DNA of 64,000 nucleotides from Streptomyces tagetis (GTDB taxonomy: Bacteria > Actinomycetota > Actinomycetes > Streptomycetales > Streptomycetaceae): NCBI RefSeq assembly GCF_018069565.1, contig NZ_JAGPNL010000003.1, positions 62,001 to 126,000 of the forward strand, written 5' to 3'. Numbering within the stretch: position 1 is the stretch's first letter; every line of letters starts with the position of its first letter. The notes under the pieces were generated by a model that searched no databases, was not told the DNA's origin, and saw only the letters and a list, made by a program, of their open reading frames with translations. Shown here in pieces: positions 26,636 to 33,703 of this stretch. The position numbers were made by a program, and so were the translations under genes.

Positions 26636-27496
26636 TCAGATGAGTTGGAGGAGTCCGCGCATAAGGTCGCGGCTCTCCTCGGGCGAGGGGCTGTCCTCCT
26701 GGAGTTCCCGGATCGCCGTCTCGTACTGGGCGACGTCCTCGCGCTTGTCCAGGTAGAGGGCGCTGGTGAGCTGTTCCAGGTAGACGACGTCCGAGAGGTC
26801 GGACTCGGGGAAGCTGAGGATGGTGAAGGTGCCGCTCTCCCCGGAGTGGCCGCCGAAGCCGAACGGCATGACCTGCAACCGGACATGGGGCCGCTCGGAC
26901 ATGTCGATCAGGTGCTGGAGCTGCCCGCGCATCACGTCCCGGCCACCGTAGGGGCGGCGCAGCGCGGCCTCGTCGAGGACGATGTGGAACTCGGGCGCCA
27001 TCTCGTCGACCAGGTGTTTCTGCCGCTCCAGGCGCAGCGCCACGCGGCGCTCCACGTCGGCCTCGTCGGCGCCCTGCATACCGCGCGAGACCACGGCGCG
27101 GGCGTACTCCTCGGTCTGGAGCAGTCCGTGGACGAACTGCACCTCGTACACCCGGATCACGGAGGCGGCGCCCTCCAGGCCCACATAGGTGGGGAACCAG
27201 CTCGGCAGCACGTCGGAGTAACTGTGCCACCAGCCCGCGACGTTGGCCTCCCGGGCCAGGGAGAGGAGGGAGGCGCGCTCCTGCTCGTCCGTGATCCCGT
27301 AGAGGGTCAGCAGGTCCTCGACGTCCCGGGTCTTGAAGCTCACCCGGCCCAGTTCCATCCGGCTGATCTTCGATTCCGAGGCGCGGATCGAGTACCCCGC
27401 CGCCTCGCGCGTGATCCCCCGCGTCTCCCGCAGCCGCCTGAGTTGTGATCCGAGCAGCATGCGCCGCACCACCGATCCGGGCTCTCCCACGCTCAC
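26636..27496 (-). CDS. Scr1-type XRE regulator with DUF5753 domain
   Basis: A 286-residue DNA-binding protein: an XRE helix-turn-helix (residues about 10-65, 'LGSQLRRLRETRGITREAAG' and 'SKISRMELGR') followed by the DUF5753 domain (about 95-275, 'SWFPTYVGLEGAASVIRVYE', 'VHGLLQTEEYARAVV', 'LRRPYGGRDVMRGQLQHL'). In Streptomyces this family pairs with DUF397 proteins and HATPase_c proteins in regulatory sets affecting development and antibiotic production; both partners follow here. The GTG at 27496 (VSVGEPGSVV) is the usual start. It is divergent from the ATPase gene. Confidence 0.9.
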   Translation of the reverse strand: MSVGEPGSVVRRMLLGSQLRRLRETRGITREAAGYSIRASESKISRMELGRVSFKTRDVEDLLTLYGITDEQERASLLSLAREANVAGWWHSYSDVLPSWFPTYVGLEGAASVIRVYEVQFVHGLLQTEEYARAVVSRGMQGADEADVERRVALRLERQKHLVDEMAPEFHIVLDEAALRRPYGGRDVMRGQLQHLIDMSERPHVRLQVMPFGFGGHSGESGTFTILSFPESDLSDVVYLEQLTSALYLDKREDVAQYETAIRELQEDSPSPEESRDLMRGLLQLI

Positions 27497-27858
27497 CTTC
27501 GCCAGCCTCCCCAACTGTCTTCAGGGGCCGAAGTCTGCCACTAAAACACTTCGAGCTGTACTCGTCCGGTTACGGAAACGGAATCAGGCCATCGGGCTCC
27601 GTCGGCGCCGGTACGGCAGGGGCGGGCGAGTACGCGCGGGGACGGAGTGACGAGGGGCGAAGCGGGGTGATGCGTGGTGAAGCGGGGGCTGTTGGCGCAC
27701 GAAGATGATGGAAAATTTAACCAAGAAGCGGTACGGGCAGCCGCAATTCGGTCACGTGCACGTGCATCTGCCCTTGCATCTGCGGAACGCATCCGAAACC
27801 ATGGTCCCGCACCACCGCGCCGCATCGCTACGACCGCGAATTACCGGGAGTGCCTCGC
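27497..27858. other. Divergent regulatory region between the XRE gene and the ATPase gene
   Basis: A 360-bp intergenic region, locally AT-richer than its surroundings (for example around 27535-27560 and 27705-27725), with no convincing gene. It must hold promoters for both divergent genes. It contains the CACGTGCACGTGCAT element listed separately. Confidence 0.5.
27753..27767. promoter_or_regulatory. CACGTGCACGTGCAT element upstream of the ATPase gene
   Basis: Two overlapping CACGTGCA boxes (27753-27767) lie about 90 bp before the ATPase start. Similar boxes recur upstream of the DUF397 gene at 28839-28876, and the sequence is palindromic. It may be a shared operator for the XRE regulator; this is inference. 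Confidence 0.5.
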
Positions 27859-28359
27859 ATGGGGACGAATCGATCGACCATGCTCGAGCCGTTACGGCAG
27901 GGCCTTCCACCACTGGACCCCGCGGCCGTGTCGAGCGCCGCCTCCTGCGCCCTGCCGCCTCGTTACGAGGCGGTGCGCGAGGCCCGCCGCTTCACCCGCC
28001 GGACGCTGGACACCTGGGAGACCGGCGACCGCTTCGACGACGTGTGCCTGGTGGTCTCCGAGCTCGTCACCAACGCCCTGCGGCACGCCCTCCCGGCGGA
28101 CACCCCGCGCCGGACCGAGCACGACGGGCCGGTACGGCTCCACCTGATGCGCTGGACCGGCCGTCTGGTGTGCGCGGTGCGCGATCCGAGCCACGACGGC
28201 CCGGTCGCCCGCGAGAGCGAGGACTTCGCTGCGGAATCGGGCCGCGGCCTGTTCCTCGTCGACTCCTTCAGCGACAGTTGGGGCTGGCACCCGCTCGCGG
28301 GCACCCTCGACGGCAAGGTGGTCTGGGCGCTGTTCCGGCTGGGGCCGACGACGCCGTGA
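27859..28359 (+). CDS. HATPase_c_2 anti-sigma-like ATP-binding protein (TTA-containing)
   Basis: A 166-residue RsbW/SpoIIAB-like ATP-binding protein with the N box 'CLVVSELVTNALRHAL', the G1 region 'VRDPSH' and the G2 region 'AESGRGLFLVDSFSDSWGWHP'. Such proteins can act as anti-sigma kinases; many in Streptomyces are regulatory partners of XRE/DUF397 sets, as here. The ATG at 27859 has GGGAG about 9 nt upstream. Codon 12 (27892-27894) is TTA, the rare leucine codon read by bldA tRNA, so translation should depend on bldA and be developmentally timed. Confidence 0.88.
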   Translation: MGTNRSTMLEPLRQGLPPLDPAAVSSAASCALPPRYEAVREARRFTRRTLDTWETGDRFDDVCLVVSELVTNALRHALPADTPRRTEHDGPVRLHLMRWTGRLVCAVRDPSHDGPVARESEDFAAESGRGLFLVDSFSDSWGWHPLAGTLDGKVVWALFRLGPTTP

Positions 28360-28494
28360 CGGGGCGGGCGGGGTGAGGCCGGGCCGCCGGGTGCCGGGCG
28401 GGGCGGGTCCTCGCCGGGGCGTGCCGGGCGGGGCGGCTGCCGGCCGGGTCGCGCCGGGCGGGGCGGTTCCTCCGGGCAGCGTCCCCCGTACGGG

Positions 28495-28764
28495 TCAGCT
28501 CGCCACCAGATGGTCGAACTCGCCGTCCTTCACCCCGAGGAGCATGGCCTCGATCTCGGCCCGGGTGTAGACGAGCGCGGGACCGTCCGGGAAGCGGGAG
28601 TTGCGCACCGCGACGCCCCCGTCGGGCAACCGCGCGAACTCCACGCAGGAGCCCTGCGAGTTGCTGTGCCGGCTCTTCTGCCACACCACGTCCGACAGCC
28701 GTGTGGCGGCCATGCCGTTGTACACGGCGGACGCGTCCTCAGCGTCGTACACGTCGTGGTCCAC
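28495..28764 (-). CDS. DUF397 domain protein
   Basis: A small 89-residue protein carrying the full DUF397 pattern: 'YNGMAATRLSDVVWQKSRHS', 'NSQGSCVEFARLPDGGVAVRNSRFPDGPAL' and 'FTRAEIEAML'-like 'YTRAEIEAMLLGVKDGEFDHL'. DUF397 proteins partner Scr1-type XRE regulators, probably as antagonists, and one lies 1 kb away with the intervening ATPase. The GTG at 28764 is chosen for GGGGAG 5 nt upstream; an in-frame ATG at 28800 would give 101 residues. It converges with the ATPase gene. Confidence 0.88.
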   Translation of the reverse strand: MDHDVYDAEDASAVYNGMAATRLSDVVWQKSRHSNSQGSCVEFARLPDGGVAVRNSRFPDGPALVYTRAEIEAMLLGVKDGEFDHLVAS

Positions 28765-28838
28765 AGGCGCTCCCCGGGGTGCACTGGCTGGTATGGCCAT
28801 TGATGCAACGGTCAACTGATCCGGATCATAACCCTGTT

Positions 28839-28876
28839 CACGTGCAAAGGCGTGAGCATATGCACGTGCACGTGCG
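28839..28876. promoter_or_regulatory. Clustered CACGTGCA boxes upstream of the DUF397 gene
   Basis: CACGTGCA occurs at 28839-28846 and 28863-28870, with an overlapping CACGTGCG at 28869-28876. They lie 75-110 bp upstream of the DUF397 start. The same box is found upstream of the partner ATPase gene. Confidence 0.5.
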
Positions 28877-29035
28877 GTGTTCCTGCGGTTACAGCCTCCG
28901 GCCGTCACGGTCCGGTCCGCCTCCGCGCCGGGAGCCTTGTCCTCAGGGACGCCCCCGCCACGAAAGCCGTTCCCGCGTCTTCCCCCGGATTCGCCGAACA
29001 TGCCGGTCCGTGGGGGGAGGGGGCACGCATACGCG

Positions 29036-29133
29036 GAGGCGGAGGGCGGAGGACGGAGGGCGGAGGTCGGAGGGCGGAGTGTGGAAGGCGGAATGTGGAA
29101 GGCGGCGGGCGGCGGGCAGCGGGCGGAGGCGGT
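29036..29133. repeat. GGCGGA-type purine-rich low-complexity tract
   Basis: About 100 bp of imperfect tandem GGCGGAGG/GGCGGGC units with almost no pyrimidines on the plus strand. All frames are open but encode only Gly/Arg- or Pro-rich filler. Nothing here supports a gene. Confidence 0.8.
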
Positions 29134-29154
29134 GCCGCAGGCGCGGGGTCACCC

Positions 29155-29430
29155 CGAACCGGTCGGAGCCCTGTCCGCCCCGTCCCAGGCCGCGTCCGGC
29201 AGCGAGGCGAGCCAGGGCCCGGCCCCCCTCGACGCACAGGGCGCGGCCCGCCGCGTCCCGGCGGAGCAGCATGTCCGGCTCGTCGGCGAGCCGGAAGCGG
29301 CCCCGGCTGCGGACGGCGGGGCGGGTCAGGTCAGGTCAGGTCCTCCAACGCCGCGTAGAGGCGGCCCGGACGGAAGGGGCGGCGCCGGCTCCAGACGACG
29401 GTGGCGACGCCGCGCGCGTCGGCCTGCCCC
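29155..29430 (-). pseudogene. C-terminal fragment of a CobW-family GTPase, frameshifted
   Basis: Two adjacent minus-strand frames join into the CobW C-terminal domain. The first reads 'VVWSRRRPFRPGRLYAALED' and hits a stop at 29331; the second continues 'RGRFRLADEPDMLLRRDAAG' and 'ALCVEGGRALARLA'. The break is caused by three tandem copies of CCTGA; with a single copy the frames would be continuous (a 10-bp expansion). No GTPase domain remains upstream. CobW proteins are zinc or cobalt metallochaperones. From memory the syntenic S. coelicolor locus encodes a CobW protein with zinc-free ribosomal protein paralogues, so this looks like the remnant of a lost Zur-type locus. Confidence 0.72.
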
Positions 29431-29824
29431 GGCGGGCAGCAGGGCGCATGCCGGGCATCCGACGGGGGCGCACACGGCATCCTGGTAACTTGCGCCTGTC
29501 CTCGGCCGACCCCGGCCGTCCGGCTACCGCTTGGAGCTACCGGTGACACGGGTGACCGCGAGCAACTACGCCAGGAGTACGGGGAGTACGGGAAGTACGG
29601 GGCGTACGGGGCGTACGGGAAACGGGAGGAAGACGGGGAAGACGAGCAAGATAGCGAGGGCGGGAAGTCGGGGGCTTCCCTGGCTTCCGGGAAGCTCGGC
29701 GTACGGGGCCGTGCCGGATGCCTCCGACGGGGGCCCGGCGGAGGGACGCACAGGCCGTACCGCCCGAACGGGTCGCGCCGGCGGCGCTGGTAGCGAGGCG
29801 CGGGAAGCGAGGCGCACTCCGGGC
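29431..29824. other. Intergenic region with short tandem repeats, no gene seen
   Basis: About 390 bp between the CobW remnant and the lipoprotein. It contains the GGGGNGTAC array described separately and purine-rich filler. The plus-strand frame leading into the lipoprotein is open but its translation is repetitive (Thr-Gly-Arg) and unlike a real N-terminus. Confidence 0.5.
29572..29616. repeat. Five tandem 9-bp units (GGGGNGTAC)
   Basis: Five head-to-tail copies of a 9-bp unit (ending 29580, 29589, 29598, 29607 and 29616), with degenerate continuation to about 29650. It lies about 210 bp upstream of the lipoprotein start. Confidence 0.85.
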
Positions 29825-30385
29825 GTGCTGCGGTCCGTTCGGTGCCTTGCGCCTGCCCCGGCCCCCCGTCGCAGCCGAACCGTATCCCTGACCCTGGCCC
29901 TGTCCGCCGTACTGGCGGGCGCACTGACACTCACCGCGTGCACCGGAGACGGGACCACGGGGAACAACACTCCCCCGACCGCCTCCGACGCACCCGGCAC
30001 CTCCGCGAACGGCTCCCCGGGCGCGGCCTCGGGGGACGGCACCGCCGGCGGCTCACCCTCGGCCGACTCCTCTGACCTGGACGGCAGTTGGCTGGCCACG
30101 ACCGACGGCCACGCCGTCGCCCTGATGGTCACCGGCGACCGGGCCGCGCTCTTCGCCACGGGTGGCACGATGTGCAGCGGCGCCGTGGACGAGGACTCCG
30201 GCGTCCGCACGATCCGCCTGACCTGCACCACCGGCCAGGGCGACCGGACCTCCGGAACCGTCGCGTCCGTCGGCCGGGCCTCCCTGACGGTGACGTGGCA
30301 AGGCACCGTCGGCGAGGAGACGTACACCCGGTCCGAGGGCGGAACACTCCCCTCCGGCTTCCCAACCCCCGGGCTCGGCACCTGA
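29825..30385 (+). CDS. Putative secreted lipoprotein
   Basis: A 186-residue protein with a basic N-terminus, a hydrophobic signal (VSLTLALSAVLAGALTLTAC) and a lipobox LTAC with the lipidated Cys near residue 38. The next 50 residues are a Thr/Ser/Gly/Pro linker typical of cell-surface lipoproteins. The mature domain has 'DLDGSWLATTDGHAVALMVTGDRAALF' and two further Cys (GTMCSG, RLTCTTG) that may form a disulfide. No enzyme signature is seen. The GTG at 29825 is the best start; the ribosome site is weak. It lies 29 bp before a second lipoprotein gene, probably as an operon. Confidence 0.75.
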   Translation: MLRSVRCLAPAPAPRRSRTVSLTLALSAVLAGALTLTACTGDGTTGNNTPPTASDAPGTSANGSPGAASGDGTAGGSPSADSSDLDGSWLATTDGHAVALMVTGDRAALFATGGTMCSGAVDEDSGVRTIRLTCTTGQGDRTSGTVASVGRASLTVTWQGTVGEETYTRSEGGTLPSGFPTPGLGT

Positions 30386-30414
30386 ACCCCTTCTCTCCAC
30401 AAGGAACTTCACCG

Positions 30415-30969
30415 ATGCGCACCACCGGCCGCACCCGCGCCGCCACCACCGCTATCACCCTCGCCGCGACCTTGCTGCTGACCGCCTGCGGGGGAGGCGA
30501 CGCCGACCGCGCCGACGCCTCCGCCGCCGGCACCGACGACCGAGGCGGCGCGGCCTGCCGTACCGGCGACATGGACGTGAGCGTCGAGGCGAGCCCCGCC
30601 CCGGCCACCGGCGACACCGGCACCGTCACCGTCAACCTCGCCAACCAGGGCGGAACCTGCACCCTCGACGGCTTCCCGCCCGTCACCCTGGCCACCGACG
30701 ACACCTCGGCGCGACTCGTCCCGGCCGAGGCCGCCGCGCCCCAGCGACTGACCCTCTCCGCCGAGGCCACGGCCTCCTTCACCATCACCTACGTACGGGG
30801 CGAGGCGGGCGCGGCGTCCGGCTTCACCGCACAGACCGCGGAGTTCGCCCTCCCCGGCGACAAGACCACCCACCGCTTCCCCTGGACCTACGGCGACGTG
30901 GCGCCCAAGGCCGACGGCGGCGAGGGCCCGGACGCGACGGTGGGAGCCTTCCAGGCGGCGGGCGACTGA
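30415..30969 (+). CDS. DUF4232 domain lipoprotein
   Basis: A 184-residue secreted lipoprotein: a signal peptide with Thr/Ala-rich hydrophobic core, lipobox LTAC near residue 24, then a DUF4232 beta-sandwich with 'VTVNLANQGGTCTLDGFPPVTL' and 'ITYVRGEAGAASGF'. Two Cys (GAACRTG and GTCTLDG) are the conserved disulfide pair of this family. DUF4232 proteins are abundant surface lipoproteins of unknown function in Streptomyces. AAGGA precedes the ATG at 30415. It follows the lipoprotein at 29.8 kb closely. Confidence 0.85.
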   Translation: MRTTGRTRAATTAITLAATLLLTACGGGDADRADASAAGTDDRGGAACRTGDMDVSVEASPAPATGDTGTVTVNLANQGGTCTLDGFPPVTLATDDTSARLVPAEAAAPQRLTLSAEATASFTITYVRGEAGAASGFTAQTAEFALPGDKTTHRFPWTYGDVAPKADGGEGPDATVGAFQAAGD

Positions 30970-31150
30970 GGAAGCCCAGCCGGGGTCACGACGTCAGGAC
31001 CACCGCGCGCGACACGCCCGAGTACGGGCTCGGCACGCATACGTACGCCACGCCCGGCGTGTCGGGGCTGCATCGGTGCGACACGCCCGGCGTGGCGCGG
31101 GCGCATCCGTCCGACACGGCGGGATGACGGAGACGCGGGCTCGGCACGTC
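30970..31150. other. Intergenic lead-in to the 103-bp repeat array
   Basis: No gene is seen. The stretch holds degenerate relatives of the array's inner motif, such as CACGCCCGGCGTG (around 31048 and 31082) and CATNCGTNCGACAC. Both strands have long open frames made only of repeat translation (His/Arg/Tyr/Asp-rich), so they are not called genes. Confidence 0.6.
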
Positions 31151-31490
31151 GGCGTGTCGTACCCGCATCCGTACGACACGCCCCGCGCGTCACGGCGGCA
31201 TACGTACGACACAGGAGCACGGCGACACGACGGGATCAGGGCTACGGCCCACCGGCGTGTCGCACCCGCATCCGTACGACACGCCCCGCGCGTCACGGCG
31301 GCATACGTACGACACAGGAGCACGGCGACACGACGGGATCAGGGCTACGGCCCACCGGCGTGTCGCACCCGCATCCGTACGACACGCCCCGCGCGTCACG
31401 GCGGCATACGTACGACACAGGAGCACGGCGACACGACGGGATCAGGGCTACGGCCCACCGGCGTGTCACGACCACATCCGTACGACACGC
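31151..31490. repeat. 103-bp tandem repeat array
   Basis: Three nearly identical 103-bp units (31151-31253, 31254-31356, 31357-31459) and a partial fourth (31460 to about 31490) lie between convergent genes. Each unit contains GCATCCGTACGACAC, GCATACGTACGACAC and a CACGACGGGATCAGGG core. Half-palindromes such as GACACGC...GCGTGTC recur. As 103 is not a multiple of 3, open frames through it are artefacts. Spacing and identity do not fit a CRISPR. Confidence 0.93.
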
Positions 31491-31645
31491 CCGGCGTGTC
31501 ACAGGGGCATCCGTACGACACGGCGCGGCCCGACCGCATCCACACCACCCACCGGCACCACCCACCGGCGTGTCACAGCCCCGGCCCCGGCCCGCCAAGA
31601 GCGCGCCCCACCAGCCCCTCCACCCTCACCCCTCACCCCTCCCCG

Positions 31646-32791
31646 TCACCCCAACGGCCGCCGAGGCACCACCCGCGCGTCGTCGGCCGCGCGGGTGCCC
31701 TCCGTCCAGCCCGCCAGGTCGGCGGCGCCGCGCAGGCGGGTCGTGGTCGTCTCGGGGAACATCCGCTCCAGCCGGTCCGTGACGGCGGCCTCGCGGGAGG
31801 CGAGCACGGGCAAGGCGTCGGCATGCTCCGTACCGGCCCCGGCGGTGGTGCGTTCGGCGACGGCACGGAGGTGCGTCCCGGCCCGGTGGGCGTAGGCCGC
31901 CAGGAAGGACTGGCGGAAGGACTTGGTGCGCCGCCGTCCGCCGGCCCGCTGGGCGGCCTCCGCCTTGGTCATCGCGGACTCGGCCTGCACGAGGAGGGAG
32001 GTGTAGAGGAGTTCGACCGCTTCCAGGTCCGCTTCGAAGCCGACGACGGTGGAGAAACCCAGGGGTTCGTTCCACACGGCACGGCAGTGGTTGGCGTCGG
32101 CGACCGCGTCCAGGAGGACCGCCTTGGCCTGCTCGTACGGCGGCTCGACCCCGATCCGGCAGGCACCGGGCGCGTGCGGCGCGGGGGCGCCGGCCGACAG
32201 CAGCGCCTCGTCGACGCTGTGCCGGGCCATCAGTTCCTGGGCCTTGGCGCTGAGCGCCTCCGCCTCCCGCGGATACCCGGTCGCCTCGGCCTTGGCGAGC
32301 AGCGCGCGGATGCGGGCGAGGGCGCGCGACTCGGGCCGTGACTCCCGGCCCTCCCGGCCCGCTCCCCCGGGCGCCCCGAACCCCTCCAGCGGTTCCAGTA
32401 CGGGCAGGCGCAACAAAAGCCGGTACAGCTCCAGGACGGCGGTGGCGTACGAGAAGCGGTCGGTGCGCGGCGTCGGCGCGTCGGGGAGGGCGGCGAGCTG
32501 CGCCGTCCAGCGCGGGCCCCGGGGCCGGTCGTGGGCCGCCTGGGAGCGGACGAGGGCGGCGAGGAGCCGGACGTGGGTGTCGTCCAGTTCACGCCGGACG
32601 ATCCGCAGGACGTCGGCGGGCTGCCAGCCGCGCCGCCAGGCCGTGTCGACGAACTCCTCGCCGCGGCGCCCGAGTTCGGCGTCGGCCGCGGGGTCGGCGG
32701 CGAGGAGGGAGGCGGCGGTGTCGAGGGCGGTGTCATCGGTGCCGTAGAGGCCGGTCTCGAAGGCGCGCTCGACGGTGCGGGACGTACTCAC
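31646..32791 (-). CDS. DUF2786 domain protein
   Basis: A 381-residue cytosolic protein. The DUF2786 motif 'ALARIRALLAKAEATGYPREAEALSAKAQELMARHSVDEALL' pattern lies near residues 170-215, followed by a region common to this family ('IGVEPPYEQAKAVLLDAVAD', 'VVGFEADLEAVELLYTSLLVQAESAM', 'FRQSFLAAYAHRAGTHLRAV'). Function is unknown; related proteins occur in phages and actinomycetes. It is divergent from the Clp-N regulator across an 86-bp region with two palindromes, so the two are probably co-regulated. The GTG start at 32791 lacks a strong ribosome site. Confidence 0.82.
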   Translation of the reverse strand: MSTSRTVERAFETGLYGTDDTALDTAASLLAADPAADAELGRRGEEFVDTAWRRGWQPADVLRIVRRELDDTHVRLLAALVRSQAAHDRPRGPRWTAQLAALPDAPTPRTDRFSYATAVLELYRLLLRLPVLEPLEGFGAPGGAGREGRESRPESRALARIRALLAKAEATGYPREAEALSAKAQELMARHSVDEALLSAGAPAPHAPGACRIGVEPPYEQAKAVLLDAVADANHCRAVWNEPLGFSTVVGFEADLEAVELLYTSLLVQAESAMTKAEAAQRAGGRRRTKSFRQSFLAAYAHRAGTHLRAVAERTTAGAGTEHADALPVLASREAAVTDRLERMFPETTTTRLRGAADLAGWTEGTRAADDARVVPRRPLG

Positions 32792-32828
32792 CCGCCGATG
32801 GTGCCACGCCGGAAAACAAGAACCCCAC

Positions 32829-32873
32829 TGTCAACCTTCGGTTGACACTCCCACGCCATGCAACCTACGGTTG
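32829..32873. promoter_or_regulatory. Double palindromic operator between the DUF2786 and Clp-N genes
   Basis: The first site, TGTCAACC-TTC-GGTTGACA (32829-32847), is a perfect 8-3-8 inverted repeat. The second, CAACC-TAC-GGTTG (32861-32873), shares the core and ends 4 nt before the Clp-N ATG. Centres are about 29 bp apart. A protein bound here would block the Clp-N start and could control both divergent genes; autoregulation by the HTH in the Clp-N protein is likely. Confidence 0.78.
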
Positions 32874-32877
32874 ACAC

Positions 32878-33651
32878 ATGACGACGAACCCGAGCATCAC
32901 GTCATCCGTACGCCTCGACGAACTCATCACGGCCATCAAGAAGGTGCACGCGGAGCCCCTCGAACAGCTCCAGGACGCCGTCATCGCCGGCGAGCACCTC
33001 GGCGAGGTGGCCGACCACCTCATCGGACACTTCGTGGACCAGGCCCGCCGCTCCGGCGCCTCCTGGAGCGACATCGGCAAGAGCATGGGCGTCACCCGGC
33101 AGGCGGCGCAGAAGCGCTTCGTGCCGAAGGAGTCCGCCGACCTGGACGCGAGCCAGGGCTTCAGCCGGTACACCCCCCGCGCGCGTGCCGTCGTGATGGC
33201 CGCGCACAGCACGGCGGTGGCCGCCCGCGCCGCCGAGGGCCTGCCCGAACACCTGGTCCTCGGCCTGCTCACCGAGCGCGAGGCCCTCGCGGCCCACGCC
33301 ATCGCCGCGCAGGGCGTGACCCTTCAGGCCATCCAGGACGCGGCCACCGCGGCACTCCCGCCGGCCGCCGACGACGCCCCCGACCTGGTCCCCTACGGAC
33401 CCGCCGCCAAGAAGGTCCTGGAACTCACCTTCCGCGAGGCCCTGCGCCTCGGCCACAACTACATCGGCACCGAGCACATCCTCCTCGCCCTGCTGGAGCA
33501 CGAGAACGGCGAGGGCGTCCTGCACGGCGTCGGCCTCACCAAGGACGCCACGGAACGCTACGTCACCGAGGCCCTGGCGAAGTTCCTGGAGGCGACCGAG
33601 CAGACCCCCGAGGCGGGACGGGCGGAGGAAGAGCAGCACGACGAAGGCTGA
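32878..33651 (+). CDS. Clp N-terminal domain protein with helix-turn-helix
   Basis: A 257-residue protein joining an HTH region (about residues 55-80, 'SWSDIGKSMGVTRQAAQKRF') to two Clp-N repeats ('FSRYTPRARAVVMAAHSTAV' with 'LVLGLLTE', and 'LTFREALRLGHNYIGTEHILLALLEHENGEG'). It has no AAA+ or protease domain. Such proteins are probably repressors that use the Clp-N fold for sensing or for delivery to ClpC. The ATG follows directly on an operator half-site without a Shine-Dalgarno, so the message may be leaderless or very short-led. Its double palindrome suggests autoregulation. Confidence 0.85.
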   Translation: MTTNPSITSSVRLDELITAIKKVHAEPLEQLQDAVIAGEHLGEVADHLIGHFVDQARRSGASWSDIGKSMGVTRQAAQKRFVPKESADLDASQGFSRYTPRARAVVMAAHSTAVAARAAEGLPEHLVLGLLTEREALAAHAIAAQGVTLQAIQDAATAALPPAADDAPDLVPYGPAAKKVLELTFREALRLGHNYIGTEHILLALLEHENGEGVLHGVGLTKDATERYVTEALAKFLEATEQTPEAGRAEEEQHDEG

Positions 33652-33703
33652 CGTCCCCCGCGCGCACCGGGCCGTTGTCGGACCCCCCTGCGACACTCGC
33701 GGT

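Noticed and set aside
24908..27448. Very long plus-strand open frame (846 codons) opposite the aldehyde dehydrogenase and XRE genes
   Set aside because: It is the antisense shadow of genes with clear family motifs; its translation is Gly/Asp/Val-rich filler with no domain, as expected from GC-rich third positions.
28877..29488. 203-codon plus-strand frame over the purine-rich tract and CobW relic
   Set aside because: Composition is driven by GGCGGA repeats, and the opposite strand shows real CobW similarity.
29531..29824. Extended N-terminus of the 29.8-kb lipoprotein
   Set aside because: The upstream in-frame translation is repeat-derived and would place the signal peptide more than 100 residues inside the protein.
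31151..31490. CRISPR-like direct repeats
   Set aside because: Units are contiguous and 103 bp long with no variable spacers, and no cas genes are nearby.
31076..31782. His/Arg/Tyr-rich open frames through the 103-bp repeats on both strands
   Set aside because: The 103-bp unit shifts frame each copy, so all frames stay open by repetition; no start context or homology.
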